DNA of 64,000 nucleotides from Pithys albifrons albifrons (Eukaryota > Chordata > Aves > Passeriformes > Thamnophilidae), in NCBI RefSeq assembly GCF_047495875.1, contig NC_092486.1:4462195-4526194 (forward strand). The letters are read 5' to 3'. This document shows, piece by piece, positions 45,056 to 55,540 of this stretch. Numbering within the stretch: position 1 is the first letter of the stretch; each line of letters begins with the position of its first letter. Under the pieces are notes generated by a model. That model had not been told where the DNA came from, did not search any database, and saw nothing but the letters and a program-made list of their open reading frames with translations. The position numbers and the translations under genes were made by a program.

Positions 45056-48000
45056 GCCAGGAGAGCTGCCATGGCCCCGGGGGCAGCAGGGCTGTGTCCC
45101 CTGCCAGGGCAGGGCAGGCACTGCTCCTGCACGTCCCCCACGAGTGCACACACTTACAGGGGGGGTGCCAGTCCTGCTGAAAGGATTTCAGAGTGATTTA
45201 TCTCGAGATGCCTTCGCTTTTGGGGTTGGACACCTGGGAGCACTGGAAAGGGGCCAGGTGGGTGCTGAAATCCCTTGGCTATGTGGGGCCCTGGGTTGGC
45301 AGCCAAGGGGAGTCCACATTGGCTTCAGAGGGTGCTGCCCTTCCCCTGGCCAGGAAGAAACTCAGGGCTTCACAAAGCTGATAGAATGGAGTGAACTCAT
45401 CTAGTGAAGGAATAAATCAGCATTTTGAAGTGCATGCAACTGCTCTGCTGCACTGGCTGCCCAGCACTCAGGGCACCCTGGATGCCACTAACGAGGTCCT
45501 GGTCACACTCAGGGCCCTGTGAAGGTGTGTTTCACACCCACAAAACTCCCCTGAAGGTGCTGCCAGGCCATCTGTATCTATCACAGAGGGACCAGTGAAA
45601 ATATTAATTACAACTGAGTCATGACTTAGGGAAAGAAAAGAAAAGGGTTCATTCCAGGTCCTCTGATGTGTGTCAAAGTGTTTGCAGTGACATCAAGGTC
45701 ACACAGCAAACTCTGAAGCACTTTGGGGAAACGCCCCTTTTGTGAAGCTGTCACATTATCTGTCCAGCATCTGCTTAATGAATTGTGTCATAGTGCAGAA
45801 CACTGAGAGGGGAAAAAAGGCTTTGAAACTGGTTGAGCCAGGGGCAGCTTGTTAAGGCCACGGGTAGCAGCACTTTTGACTGTGATCAGTGTTTTCAGCC
45901 TTAAAAAGCCTTAAGGTAGATACAAAGTCTCATCATGGAGCATTTAGTCTTAGTCCTAATAGAGCCATTTCACTCTGTCTTTAACCAGGGTAAAAACAAT
46001 GCATAAAAGTAACCCCACATAAGGCATTTTGGTGCATTCACACCAGTTCCTGCTGGTTCCAGCACAGTTTAAGTCAGGCCATGTGTGCTGTGGCACTTCA
46101 GTCATCCATGAACTCTTCCACAAGAGCCTGCTGCAGCTTTTATCTCCTTGTCTCTTTGACTTAGTCTGATCCCTGACCCATGAACAGTCCCAGCAACTCC
46201 TTCCTGAGGAGCAGGAGCTCAGCTCTGACACGATGTTGGCACTGAGAGGTGAAGGACCTTGAGGTCATGGGATCAGAGGGGGTAGAAGAAGAGCACACAT
46301 ATCCAAAGAGGTAAAAATCAAGAGTGACAGAGAGATGAAAACAAAGATAAGGTTCTGCTACCCAGAGTCACCAGGGCAGGCAGGAGCTGCTCTGAAAGGG
46401 AAAGCACAGGCAGGATGATGGGGGTGGCAGATCTCATGCCCAGAGTGAATAGGATTAAATGGCTGGTCCTGAGTTTTCCCCTGACCCTGCTGTAAAATCC
46501 TGTGCAGTGTCACAAAGTCACGTGCACACAGAGGAGTCTCCTGTGTATGACATCTGGGCATCTTGTTTAAGAGTGACACTGTCTAGGAAAGTGTATTTTC
46601 ACTAGTCAGAGGGCTGTGCTGGCAGGATCAGCTTTGACAGACCCTTCTAAACTGATAAGGTTGTGCTTTTCTTACCCTCCCCCAAAAGCTCAACATGTTT
46701 TTTATTTAAAATAACTCTATTCCTGCTCAGAATGTCCCTAATCAGAACCAGCACCTAACAGCCTGAAAATAAAGGAAATAAAATTAAAGGCTGCAATTGC
46801 TTTGGTTTTACGAGCCTGAGGCCTGGTGAGCTTTGCTCCAGGAGAGGGGGGGAAGGGGCTCGGGTTTGTTGGTTTTGCTGGTATTACCCTGATCAAAGCA
46901 GCTTATTGTTAAGTGTGCACAAAAGTGGATTTAGAAAGTTAACACATTAAAATAGGTGTGATTGACATCAGAGGCAGTGCTGGAAAGGAGTGCTGGGAAC
47001 AGGGATGGGATGAGGCAAGTCCAGGGAGCTGCCAGGAGTGGGACAGGGCACAGAGGCTGAGTGAGGGGCTGCTGGGATGCTGCAGATCAGGAATGGAGCG
47101 GGGCAGGAACGCAGGAAAACACTCAGCAAGGAAACAAAAGTAGCTTTGCCTAATGTGGCTGGTGCAGAAGTGTATTCCCAGCAATAGGAACGATCCCTTC
47201 ACTTCTATTTGTCTCTCTACCCTTTGGTGATCCCCTTTAGGTGGAACAATGTGAAGCTTCACTGTCTCCTGCTCTCTTTATAATCCAAAGGGAGAGCTGG
47301 GTCTGTCATCCTGCTGGGCACACTCTGATCCCTGGGTGTAATGGAAATCCTCTGGAAGCTGTTCTGACATGAACATTAATAACAATCCCAGGGGCACTCC
47401 TGGGGCTGAGCTGTGGGATGTGTTACCAGAGAACAACGAGCACTGTTTAACAGCACAGCCCTGAGTGTGCTGGCATTCCCTGTGCTGTGGGGAAGGGAGC
47501 ACACACGTGGTGGGAGAAGGGGAGATAAGGCAGTTACAGCATTTATCTTTTAGTGCCTTTGGTTGTAATGAAACTGCTCTTGGGTGGAGCAGAGTGTGCA
47601 CCGTGAAAGGGAGGCCAAGCTCTGCCTGTGGCAGCAGCTCCAGTGCAAAGTAACTCCATCAGATTTAAGGGCAATGAGGGAGAGTCATGATGGTGGAGCA
47701 GAAGGGGCTGCAAGGCTTTGGGAAGTCACACTGGATGTGTGGCACCAGCTGAGGTCTCACAGCCCCCAGAGTGAGCTGCACCACAGCACAGTACCTGCTG
47801 TACCTGGACAGGGAGCCAGAGCAGCTGCTGGGAATGCTGATGGAAGCAGGGAAGGTGGACTTCCCAGGCCACCCTCCATCCTGCCATGCCCCCTCTCCTT
47901 GTCAGCTTCACTGGGCAGCAGCTGAGCATCGAGTTATTTAAGCTGTCACCAGCTGAACTTTGCAAAAGTCGCAGCCCAGAATATTTATGCCTATGGGAGC

Positions 48001-48565
48001 CAGCGCAGCGTTTTGTGTAACCTGAGTCCTTGTAGGACCAGGGCAAAACCTGGTCAGTGCTCAGGCTTCTCCCTGGTTTCCTGTCCCCACAGCCCAAAGA
48101 GAGGGGATTGGATTTCAAACGCACTCTGTGTGTCGTCCTTGGAAGACAAAATACAAATAAGTGACACCCCAGGACCAGGCGTCTGTACCAGGGCACGGGG
48201 AAGGCAGAAAGCTCCTCTGATCAAAGGTGCCCCCTTGGCTGAGGCACAGCCCTCAGGAGGGAGGCTGAAAAGACCAATTTTCACAGATCTCAGCACCAGG
48301 AAATAGGCATTTCATCATGAGTTGAGTCATGGAGAGGAGTATTCAGACAGGCTGTTGCTGCTAAGGCAGAGACAAATGTAATTTATTACCCCGAGGCCTG
48401 GGGAGGTTTGGGGAACTCAGGAGGAACATGAAGCATTAAGGAGGCCTGCCCCTCAAGGAGGCTTTTTGGAGAGTGACTAATTGAGATGGGATATTCTCCT
48501 CTGAGCACATTCAGTCCTTTCACACATCCCTGTTGTAAAATAAACAGTGTGTAGGTAAAGGGAGA
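45056..48565. other. Non-coding DNA, largely GC-richer
   Basis: No gene is recognised. The longest frames are minus 47726-48196 (156 codons) and plus 44816-45196 (126 codons); neither has a domain. AT-rich patches occur near 45590-45650, 46690-46800 and 46880-46970. A string 'catcaaggtcacacagcaa' near 45693 recalls the MIR core but is too short to call. 47930-48010 keeps four CpGs in complex sequence and could be a small regulatory element. Confidence 0.5.
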
Positions 48566-48697
48566 AGGGATGGCCTTACTGTTAAAGTGCTGACCTGAAA
48601 TTCAGGACACCTGGGCTCACTCACAGCTGGTGTAGGTGGCTTACACAACTCAGCAAGTCAGTTAATCTTTCCCTCTATCAGTGCTCCATCTGCAAGA
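48566..48697 (+). mobile_element. MIR-type tRNA-derived SINE
   Basis: In order: a tRNA-like head ('tggccttactgttaaagtgc' then 'tgacctgaaattcagg'), 'acacctgggctcac' in the B-box region, then the core and tail 'cagcaagtcagttaatcttt', 'ccctctatcagtgctccatc' and 'tgcaagagc'. These correspond to the amniote MIR layout ('gtgctggactgggattcagg', 'gacctgggttc', 'aagtcacttaatctctctgt', 'gcctcagttccccatctg'). It is old and diverged, with no internal promoter likely to be intact. Confidence 0.72.
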
Positions 48698-49189
48698 GCT
48701 GATGACACCAGCACGGTGCTCCCAGGTGCTGGGAAATACAGGTGTTCCTGAACACACTGTCCCAGCAAGCAGCAGGGAGGGGGTAGTGACCCTCCTGTCC
48801 ATGAGGAGCTGCAGGTTGGGCCCATGCTGAGGTGAGGACATGACCCCCAGCCTTTCCCTGGAGAGGTGATTTCATTGCTGAAGGGCCCAGGTAACTGATA
48901 AGCAGTCAGGGTTGGTGCAGCAGCTGCTCCAACCCCAGGTGAGATGGACTGGGGTCATGTGCTGCACCACAGCTCCTGCCTGGAGGCATCTTCATGGGAA
49001 TTCTTCAGGTTCTTACCTGCCCCTGTTCAGCCTGGTGGGTGTTTCAGGTGAGCAGGGTGTGGAAGTTGAGCAGAGAGAAGTGTGACCTTGCAGGAGTGGT
49101 TTCATGTAGATGCACCACAGCTAAGCCAGCACTAGAGCTGACTCTGCTGTGTCTTCACTGCACGGGAGGGGGGATGGAGAGTCATTAAT
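48698..49189. other. Non-coding DNA
   Basis: No gene, RNA or repeat is recognised downstream of the SINE. Short frames at 48678-48875 and 48994-49188 have no family resemblance. Confidence 0.5.
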
Positions 49190-49640
49190 ACTTCTGGGAT
49201 CTATTAAGAATTTTCAGGTGAATTGGGACCCTTTATGGCTGTGCAAGGTGTTGGGTGTTTTTCATGCACGTGGTGATTAAGTGTTGGTCTGAAATACTGG
49301 AGCCCCCCTCCCATATGTGCGTGTGTAGCAAGGCCAGGCAAATGACTAATGCAAACCTGAGCAGAGACAGCAGAGCATATTGTAAAGATCAACCCTATTT
49401 CAGCTTCTGTTCGGATCGGAAATGCCAGAGATTGTTTCATAGTCTTCTGCAATGTTCATTATAAAAGTCCCCAGATGGCAGATGGCTATTAGCTCACTGT
49501 GACCTATATAAATGTCAAACGTAAAGCTATTGCCCCAGTGAAAATCTCAAAATAAATAACAACAGGAGGGATGCTGTTCTGCTGCCACTAGGATTTATGG
49601 ATTATGAATTCACGCTAATTCATCCCAAAGCCAGCAAAAG
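49190..49640. promoter_or_regulatory. Candidate conserved non-coding element
   Basis: Complex sequence has 'ctattaagaattttcagg' near 49201, 'tgcacgtggtgattaagtg' near 49265 (E-box CACGTG), 'ttcggatcggaaatgccag' near 49410 and 'aatgtcaaacgtaaagct' near 49511. It ends 'tatgaattcacgctaattca' near 49604. CpGs are retained in each block. Inferred enhancer candidate. Confidence 0.4.
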
Positions 49641-50759
49641 AATGAATCTTGTCCTTTTGGAGGAATTCACTTAACACCTGCTCACAGAGGAATTCGAGTC
49701 CCCCATCCCTGGTGCTCCCCTGATCCCTCCTCAGCCACAGCCACTCCCTGGGGGCACAGCTGGTTCCTGGGTGCGCCCAGGCTGGGATCAATCACCCCGT
49801 GACAATGCCCATGTCACTCACTGCTGACAGGGAGCCTGTCCTCTCTTTGCCAAAACTGTGTAACAGCAAATGAAACCATGATTTCAGATTGTTTTCTTTC
49901 CCTTATTGATCACCATGGCACCTGTCAGTCAGGAAGGGTGTGATTTCTCCCCAGGTTTTTAGGGAGTGAGTCTGTGTTTGTATAAGCCAACTGATGCTCC
50001 TAAACCCAGTCCTGTGGCTCACACCAGTTTGCTTGGAGGAGGAGTAGGGAAAGGGGGGCTTTGTTTGCTCAGTTGCTCCATTATTATGTTCTCATAAATA
50101 ATCCAAAGATGAATAACACACAACATGAGTAATTGCAGTTTCTGTAGCAAAACTTTCCCTGTCCTACTTACTGATATCAGAGAGGGTGGGATGGAGCAAG
50201 TGCTCTTTGTAGACAGCCTGGACAATTCGCTGTCACACCTTGTGCAGCTCCATCCAGCTGTGGTTCCAGGGCCAGCCCAAGGTCCTGCAGCAGGATCAGG
50301 TCCCTTGGATGGTCCCACAGGGGGTGGGAGCAGTGGGGGCACAGCCCTGAGCAGCTCCCCATGGGCTGTGTGAGATGGAAACTCTGCTGTGTGGGAGCAA
50401 CTTGTGTGGCCCATAAGCTCCTAAGTGTGCTCAGGAGTGTGTGTGTAGTATGAGCAGTGTGCAGGTGGAGCCAGGAGCAACTCACTGTTGTGGGAGGGCA
50501 CAAACACAAGTTCAGGGCTGTCAAAGCCCCTCGTGGTCGCTCAGCTTTGGAACAACAAGTCTGGAGTTCACTGCAGCTCCACTGAGCCACAGAGCTCTGA
50601 CACATCCACATTAACTTCATGCTCAGGCTTCATTTATCTCAACTTTCCCCCAGCACCCTGTAGACAAGACCTTTGCAAGGAAAAGAATGACATTGATGAG
50701 TTTCAAGGAATTTGCCCTAAATGGCTGTTTCAGGATGATGGGCTGGACAGCCTGGCAAT
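49641..50759. other. Non-coding DNA
   Basis: A 131-codon minus frame (50019-50414) and a 147-codon minus frame (50177-50620) overlap each other and a plus frame; no domain is visible. A short AT-rich patch near 50075-50130 ('attattatgttctcataaat') may be regulatory. Confidence 0.5.
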
Positions 50760-51330
50760 CACCATTTAGCATCTTCATTTATATTGATGGTGCTGCTGTG
50801 CTCAGATGCCTCAGGTGGCATCAAGGGCACACAGCGTTCATTGAGGAGCAAACACAGAAGCAGGTTGTTTTAAAAAATATATAATATTAAATGGTAGAGT
50901 TTGAAAGAATTGCTTTTTTTCCCACAAAAGTAATTTTCACAAAACAAGTTGTTGCTGCTGTCAAAATTCTTAAAGTTTCACAAACACAAATTATGTTTTG
51001 TTTTTTTAATATGTTGCTCGGTGGAAAACATAAATGAGCAGATTTTAGAAATATTTCATCTTCATAAAAGGCATTTTTGGTAAACAAATACAAGTGAATA
51101 TTTTATTAATGCTTTTGATAAAGATATGAACATGCAGTGATGTCATGTGGGGAGTGAATCAGCTTATTAAAAAATTAAGAGAGGAGTAGGAATGTGGGTC
51201 ATTTCTATCCATGCAGGAGCAATTTCAACCATATTTTTCTCACAAATATGAGATTTCATTTTTGAACTGTTGCAATAATAAACATTCCCAAGAAGTATAA
51301 ACTTGCTTTCCTTTCTTAGCACACCACTTT
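50760..51330. other. AT-rich non-coding segment
   Basis: Long AT-rich sequence holds a TTTATATTGATGG-type stretch near 50778, 'aaaatatataatattaaat' near 50875, T8 runs near 50910-51005 and 'ttattaaaaaattaagag' near 51163. It is less complex than the other islands, so I do not call an enhancer. It may be matrix-attachment-like or simply neutral AT-rich DNA. Confidence 0.45.
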
Positions 51331-52106
51331 ATATTGGCTGGAAGCTCACAGGCCTCTGAATCTGGGAATCTCTCTATAAAAATAAACCCCATGTCACACC
51401 TGGGGGTGCAGAGCTGTTTCCTGTGACTCCAAAATTGAGAAATGGGGTGGATGTCCCCTATTCAGAGTGTAGGTGTGTGTGAGCAACATCCCCCAAAGCC
51501 CACTGGGGTCCTGGAGTGCCAAATAGTAAATCCAGGGCTCAAATCTATCCTATAGTTAATGACCAGAGCCCTAAAAATGTGTATTAAGCCTGACATTACA
51601 GTGACAGTGCTAAGTGCTTTCTCCTAAGTGCAGCCCTGCCTGATATAAATTAGGAGTAATTAAATCCATCAAAAAATAGAGCTGTACAGTAGTTGTGACC
51701 AAACTGTGCTGGAGTTGACACATGTGTGGCCAAGAGGGGCAATGGGATTTATGGTGTGGGCTGGGCAGGAGTCAGGGCTGGGACGGGCTGTATTTTCTGC
51801 TGTGATTCCTCAGGACAGGAGCACTGCCACCCTCAGCAGGTGTGGGGGCTTCCAAGGGAAAATCACCTCTGGATGTGGCTGTTGGTGACAAATGCTGTCA
51901 CTTTTAGGGTGGTCCTGGTGACTTCTTGCTGCTTTAACCCTCTTGTTCCAAGGGGCCACTTCTCAGAGCAGAGGGTCACATTACCTGTGGAATAAAATGG
52001 GATTACAGCCCCTAAATCCATGAAATTCTATTTGCAAGAACTGACAGTCCAGCCTAGAATTGGAAACACTTCCTAAAAAGCTAGAAATTCAGTTTCTTTA
52101 AGCTGA
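51331..52106. other. Non-coding DNA
   Basis: No gene is recognised. Two overlapping plus frames of 60 and 89 codons (51706-51995) have no family resemblance. 51590-51690 is AT-rich ('taaattaggagtaattaaat' near 51646). Confidence 0.5.
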
Positions 52107-52340
52107 ATGAGGGTAAATTTAGATTAGTTAATAGAAAGTTCTTTACTATAAAGGTGAAGAGGCCCTGGCACAGGTTGCTGTGGCTGCCCCAACCCTGGGA
52201 GTGTCCAAGGCCAGGTTGGACAGGGCTTGGAGCAACCTGGGCTGGTGGGAGGTGTCCCTGCCCATGGCAGAGGGTGGAATGAGATGGTTTTTAAGGTCCC
52301 TCCCAACCCAAACTATTCCATGATTCTATGATTCTAGAAT
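52107..52340 (+). mobile_element. CR1 LINE 3'-end fragment
   Basis: This is a clear CR1 copy of about 234 bp: 'gggtaaatttagattagtta', 'ctttactataaaggtgaaga', 'ggccctggcacaggttgctg', 'gtccaaggccaggttggac', 'gtgtccctgcccatggcaga', 'ggtccctcccaacccaaact' and a tail 'ccatgattctatgattct'. It is 5'-truncated and lacks reverse-transcriptase coding sequence. The 60-codon antisense frame at 52124-52306 lies entirely within it. Confidence 0.97.
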
Positions 52341-52894
52341 TCTTTAGACACATTTTCATTTTGTAGCACCTGTGCCTTGGCTGTGGAAAAAGGCAGGAAG
52401 GAAACAAAGTAAGGAAACACACAATGCCCATTTGATCCACTCCCACTGTTCCCCAGCTCTGGGGCTACTGCAATTGCACTTGAAAATTCATTTCCCCAAA
52501 GCTCTGGCCAGGTGACAGGTGACAGGTGACAGATTGCAGCCCTGGCTGTGTGTATATTGTTTGTGCCCTAATGGGAAATGGAGGTCCTGGAGCAGCAGCT
52601 CTTTGGTTTTCTTTGCTTTTGTCAAACCTGCAATTCCACCATGACACGAAGCCAGGAAGAGGCACCAGGGGAACAGGGAGGGCACAACCCCAGCCTCAGT
52701 GTAACTGGGCCCAAGGTAATTACCTGGGCAAGAAGGGATAATGAGCTCAGGATCCTCAGATGTATCCATAGGAATCCTGGGATTGAGGCCGATGTCCCTG
52801 CCCAGCATTGCACAGCAACGTGCAGCTCACAGGGCCATTGCTGGGAAGTGAACTCAGCTGTCATCAGGCACTGCAGTGACAAGACAAGGGGGAG
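52341..52894. other. Non-coding DNA between two CR1 copies
   Basis: Unique sequence separates two same-orientation CR1 fragments. It contains the 7-bp tandem repeat at 52509. A stretch near 52797-52870 ('cctgcccagcattgcacagc', 'gggaagtgaactcag') faintly recalls a reversed MIR core but is not called. Frames of up to 140 codons on the minus strand (52622-53044) run into the CR1 and are artefacts. Confidence 0.5.
52509..52532. repeat. Short tandem repeat, three 7-bp units (CAGGTGA)n
   Basis: Three exact copies of CAGGTGA followed by CAG. CAGGTG is also the E2-box recognised by ZEB/SNAI-type repressors, so three adjacent sites arise incidentally. Confidence 0.92.
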
Positions 52895-53150
52895 TGGCTT
52901 CACACTGACACAGGGCAGGTTTAGGTGAGATATTTGGAAGAAATTCTTCCCTGTGAGGATGGTGAGGCCCTGGCACAGGTTGCCTAGAGAAGTTGCCCCA
53001 TCTCTGGAAGTATCCAAGGCCGGGTTGGACAGGGCTTGAAGCAACCTGGGCTAGTGGAAGGTGTCCCTGCCCATAGCAAGGAGGTGGAACAAGATGATTT
53101 TTAAGGTCCCTTCCAATCCAAACCATTCTACAATTCATGATTCTCTAATT
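52895..53150 (+). mobile_element. CR1 LINE 3'-end fragment
   Basis: The order is 'cagggcaggtttaggtgaga', 'ggaagaaattcttccctgtg', 'ggtgaggccctggcacaggt', 'ccaaggccgggttggacagg', 'gtgtccctgcccatagcaag', 'ggtcccttccaatccaaacc' and a worn tail 'attctacaattcatgattct'. It is 5'-truncated. It has the same orientation as the copy ending at 52340 and begins about 550 bp downstream. The minus frame at 52854-53138 is antisense CR1, not a gene. Confidence 0.97.
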
Positions 53151-54749
53151 CGCTGCTGAAAGGATGGACAAGGAGATTCTCTTCAATCCTCTTCTTTTTT
53201 CTTGCATAAAGGAGGGCAACACTAAGGAGCAAACTCCTTGTGTCTGTGCAGTTTCACCTGCAGTGGTTCACTGTGTGCCCTGAAGGTCTGTGCTGGCACT
53301 GCTGGGATTTGGGAGACTCCCCAAGGGATGCAGAGCTGGTAGGAGCGATGGCAGAATGATGCCTGTTGTTATGCCAGGCCTGCAGAGAGAGAAAGACAGC
53401 TTGGCTGAAGCAGATCTTTTCTCAGAGGCCCAGTTCCAGCTGCCCATGGAAGCCAAGGAAATGTGTGTGAGATGATGGTGCTTGAGGAGTTGCCACAGGA
53501 ACAGCAGCACCCCTTGTGCTGCAGCACGGCAGGGGTAGAGTTAACGTGACCCAGAAGCAGGAACAAAGAAGGCTTTCCTTTCCCATTCTTTGGCAGGCCT
53601 GTTCCTTGCCTCTCTGAGTATTTGCATGACCATAAATTCCGAGCTCTGGAGGATATTTCCAGCCAAAGCCTACATGTGCAGGATACCATAATGTAAACTG
53701 CATATGTTGTGAGAAGTTGTTAAATGGGACCAGCAGATGATAATGTGCCCAGCGTTGCTGCTAACATCCCTCCACTTCCTCCCCCCACAGGGAAAACAAG
53801 ACCTCTGCCCCATCAATTCTGCCTTTCTGACAGGCCTATAAATTCAAATAAAGGGGAGGTTTTGGCTACCAGAGCCCTGGGAGCTGCCCCGTGGCAGAGC
53901 AGCCCTGGTTCTGAGGGAGCTTCGGCACATTCAGGCACATCCAGGGTTCACTTGCTGCTTCCCATCTTCAGGCTCTGCCTTGCAGACAGTGAGACTTGTT
54001 GAAAAAGTCTGGCACAACCCACTACATCTGCCATCTTTCCCACTGCTTTTCCATTGCAAGTGGCTGTTCCCTTTTTCTGTGTGAACTTAAGGATAACGGG
54101 AGCTGCAGTGTTTCCTCCTTGCCTGAGGAGGTGCAGCTGTTAAAGCCACCTGGTGAGCACAGCAAACCCAAATGGGGAGCTCTTCTCATCAGCTCCAGCA
54201 AGAATGGGCAGAAAACTGGCACCTCTCCCTGTCAAAATATTTGGAGATGGTTTTTATATCAGGAAAATACTTTGGGTGCTTCTCTTGGGGTAAAATCCTG
54301 GTGGAGACTGTTACACACTCTCGGGTAAAAGGTGAAGTTGAAGGAAAACGATTCCCAACCAACACCTTTGGCAGACAGGGAGAAGGTGTAGCAGCACTTC
54401 TCTCAGGAATGTGCAAAAACTTGAGGGAACAGTTATCCTAATGAGGAGAGGGTTAATTAAGAGGCTTTGTCTAGTATATCCTGAAGATTGTCCCTTAAGG
54501 CAGGTGTCAAACAGCCTGAGGAGTTGCAAACCTGTTCTCTCCTGGAACCAAACACTTACCTGATAAAGACTGGAAGGGAAACTCTTGGAAATACAGCACA
54601 ATTTAGTTCCTGTCCTTTCCCTAGGGGTGTTGGGTGCCTATTTCTGAGACAACAAGCACCAAGGCTCCTATGGGGTAAAAAAATCTTCCTGCTTCCTTCA
54701 CTCTTGCTGAAGTGGGCCCTTTTCATTCCACACTGCCAGTTCCCTGTGA
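53151..54749. other. Non-coding DNA
   Basis: No gene is recognised. Frames of up to 110 codons (53996-54328 plus, 53369-53703 minus) show no domain. A perfect octamer ATTTGCAT lies at 53620-53627, near a 'aaattccgagctc' block that keeps a CpG. Confidence 0.55.
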
Positions 54750-55150
54750 TTGAAATTTGAAAGCATGTAGCTGTTAATCTGGGAGTGATTAAAGAGCCTC
54801 ATTTCTTGGAAGAGTCAGTACTCATCATCTGCCGTGCTGAATGAGCCTCTAACATCCCCTGATCCCATTATATTGTGATTAATTGTGCCAGTTTAAGTCA
54901 ATAATTCATTTGTTAAAAATAGGCCTGCAAAGTATCATTTGTCTCAGGGGAGATATCAGAATAAAAAAAAAATTCATTTGATACTTCTCATTAAATTAGT
55001 GTTGGGAGTTCTATTGAAGGGTTCTGTTCATGAAACATTTATTGCAGGCTTATTTGATAAGAAGTTGTATTTGTCTAAAATTATGCCTGCTAACAGATGT
55101 AAAGGCCTGCATTTTTCCATTGTTAATCAAAAGATAAGAGTCTAAATAAG
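54750..55150. promoter_or_regulatory. Strong candidate conserved non-coding element
   Basis: Complex AT-rich sequence contains 'gctgttaatctgggagtgat' near 54771, 'ttatattgtgattaattgtg' near 54870, 'ataattcatttgttaaaaat' near 54901 and 'tcattaaattagtgttggg' near 54989. An A9 run at about 54964-54972 is the only simple sequence. The 68-codon frame at 54939-55145 is AT-driven, with Ile/Leu/Lys-rich composition, and not recognised. Enhancer is the likelier reading. Confidence 0.45.
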
Positions 55151-55339
55151 TGCATGACTGGGGAGAGGAGTCTGTGGTGACAATAATGGAGATTTCAGAA
55201 CATGTGTTTTACAAAACAGGCCGAAATAATGTCCTCATCTTTCACTCCAAAGTGGGGTCCCCTTCTCCCCACTCCCTGTTCAGTGTGACAGTGGTAATGG
55301 GAGGTTATGTGCCTGCAATGGGAGATGGATGTGCCTCAA

Positions 55340-55540
55340 AGACTCATATGTGTAAATGGTTATAAATGTTGCATTCGTATTCATCGAGCCATTAAAAATG
55401 TTTCGGCTGTAAACGGCTCTAAAAGGAATATATAGGGAACAGTAGCTAGTCTGCTAATGATAATGGCCATAACTGACAAAGACACATGCTTAATATCTTC
55501 ATCTCTCCACTCAGTCAGACTTGGTACCACCGTAATACTC
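55340..55540. promoter_or_regulatory. Strong candidate conserved non-coding element
   Basis: It combines 'gcattcgtattcatcgagcc' (55372), 'tttcggctgtaaacggctct' (55400) and 'tctgctaatgataatggcc' (55451), ending near 'ttggtaccaccgtaatac' (55520). Five CpGs survive in AT-rich, repeat-free DNA. CGGCTGTAAACGGCT also holds a short direct repeat (CGGCT) flanking GTAAA, a forkhead-like core. The texture strongly suggests constraint; not tested. Confidence 0.47.

Noticed and set aside
45690..45725. MIR-like core word (aaggtcacacagcaa)
   Set aside because: Too short; no head, and no continuation of the core in order.
52797..52870. Possible reversed MIR core between the CR1 copies
   Set aside because: Only scattered word matches; left to a profile search.
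52854..53138. 94-codon minus-strand frame
   Set aside because: It is antisense CR1 sequence.
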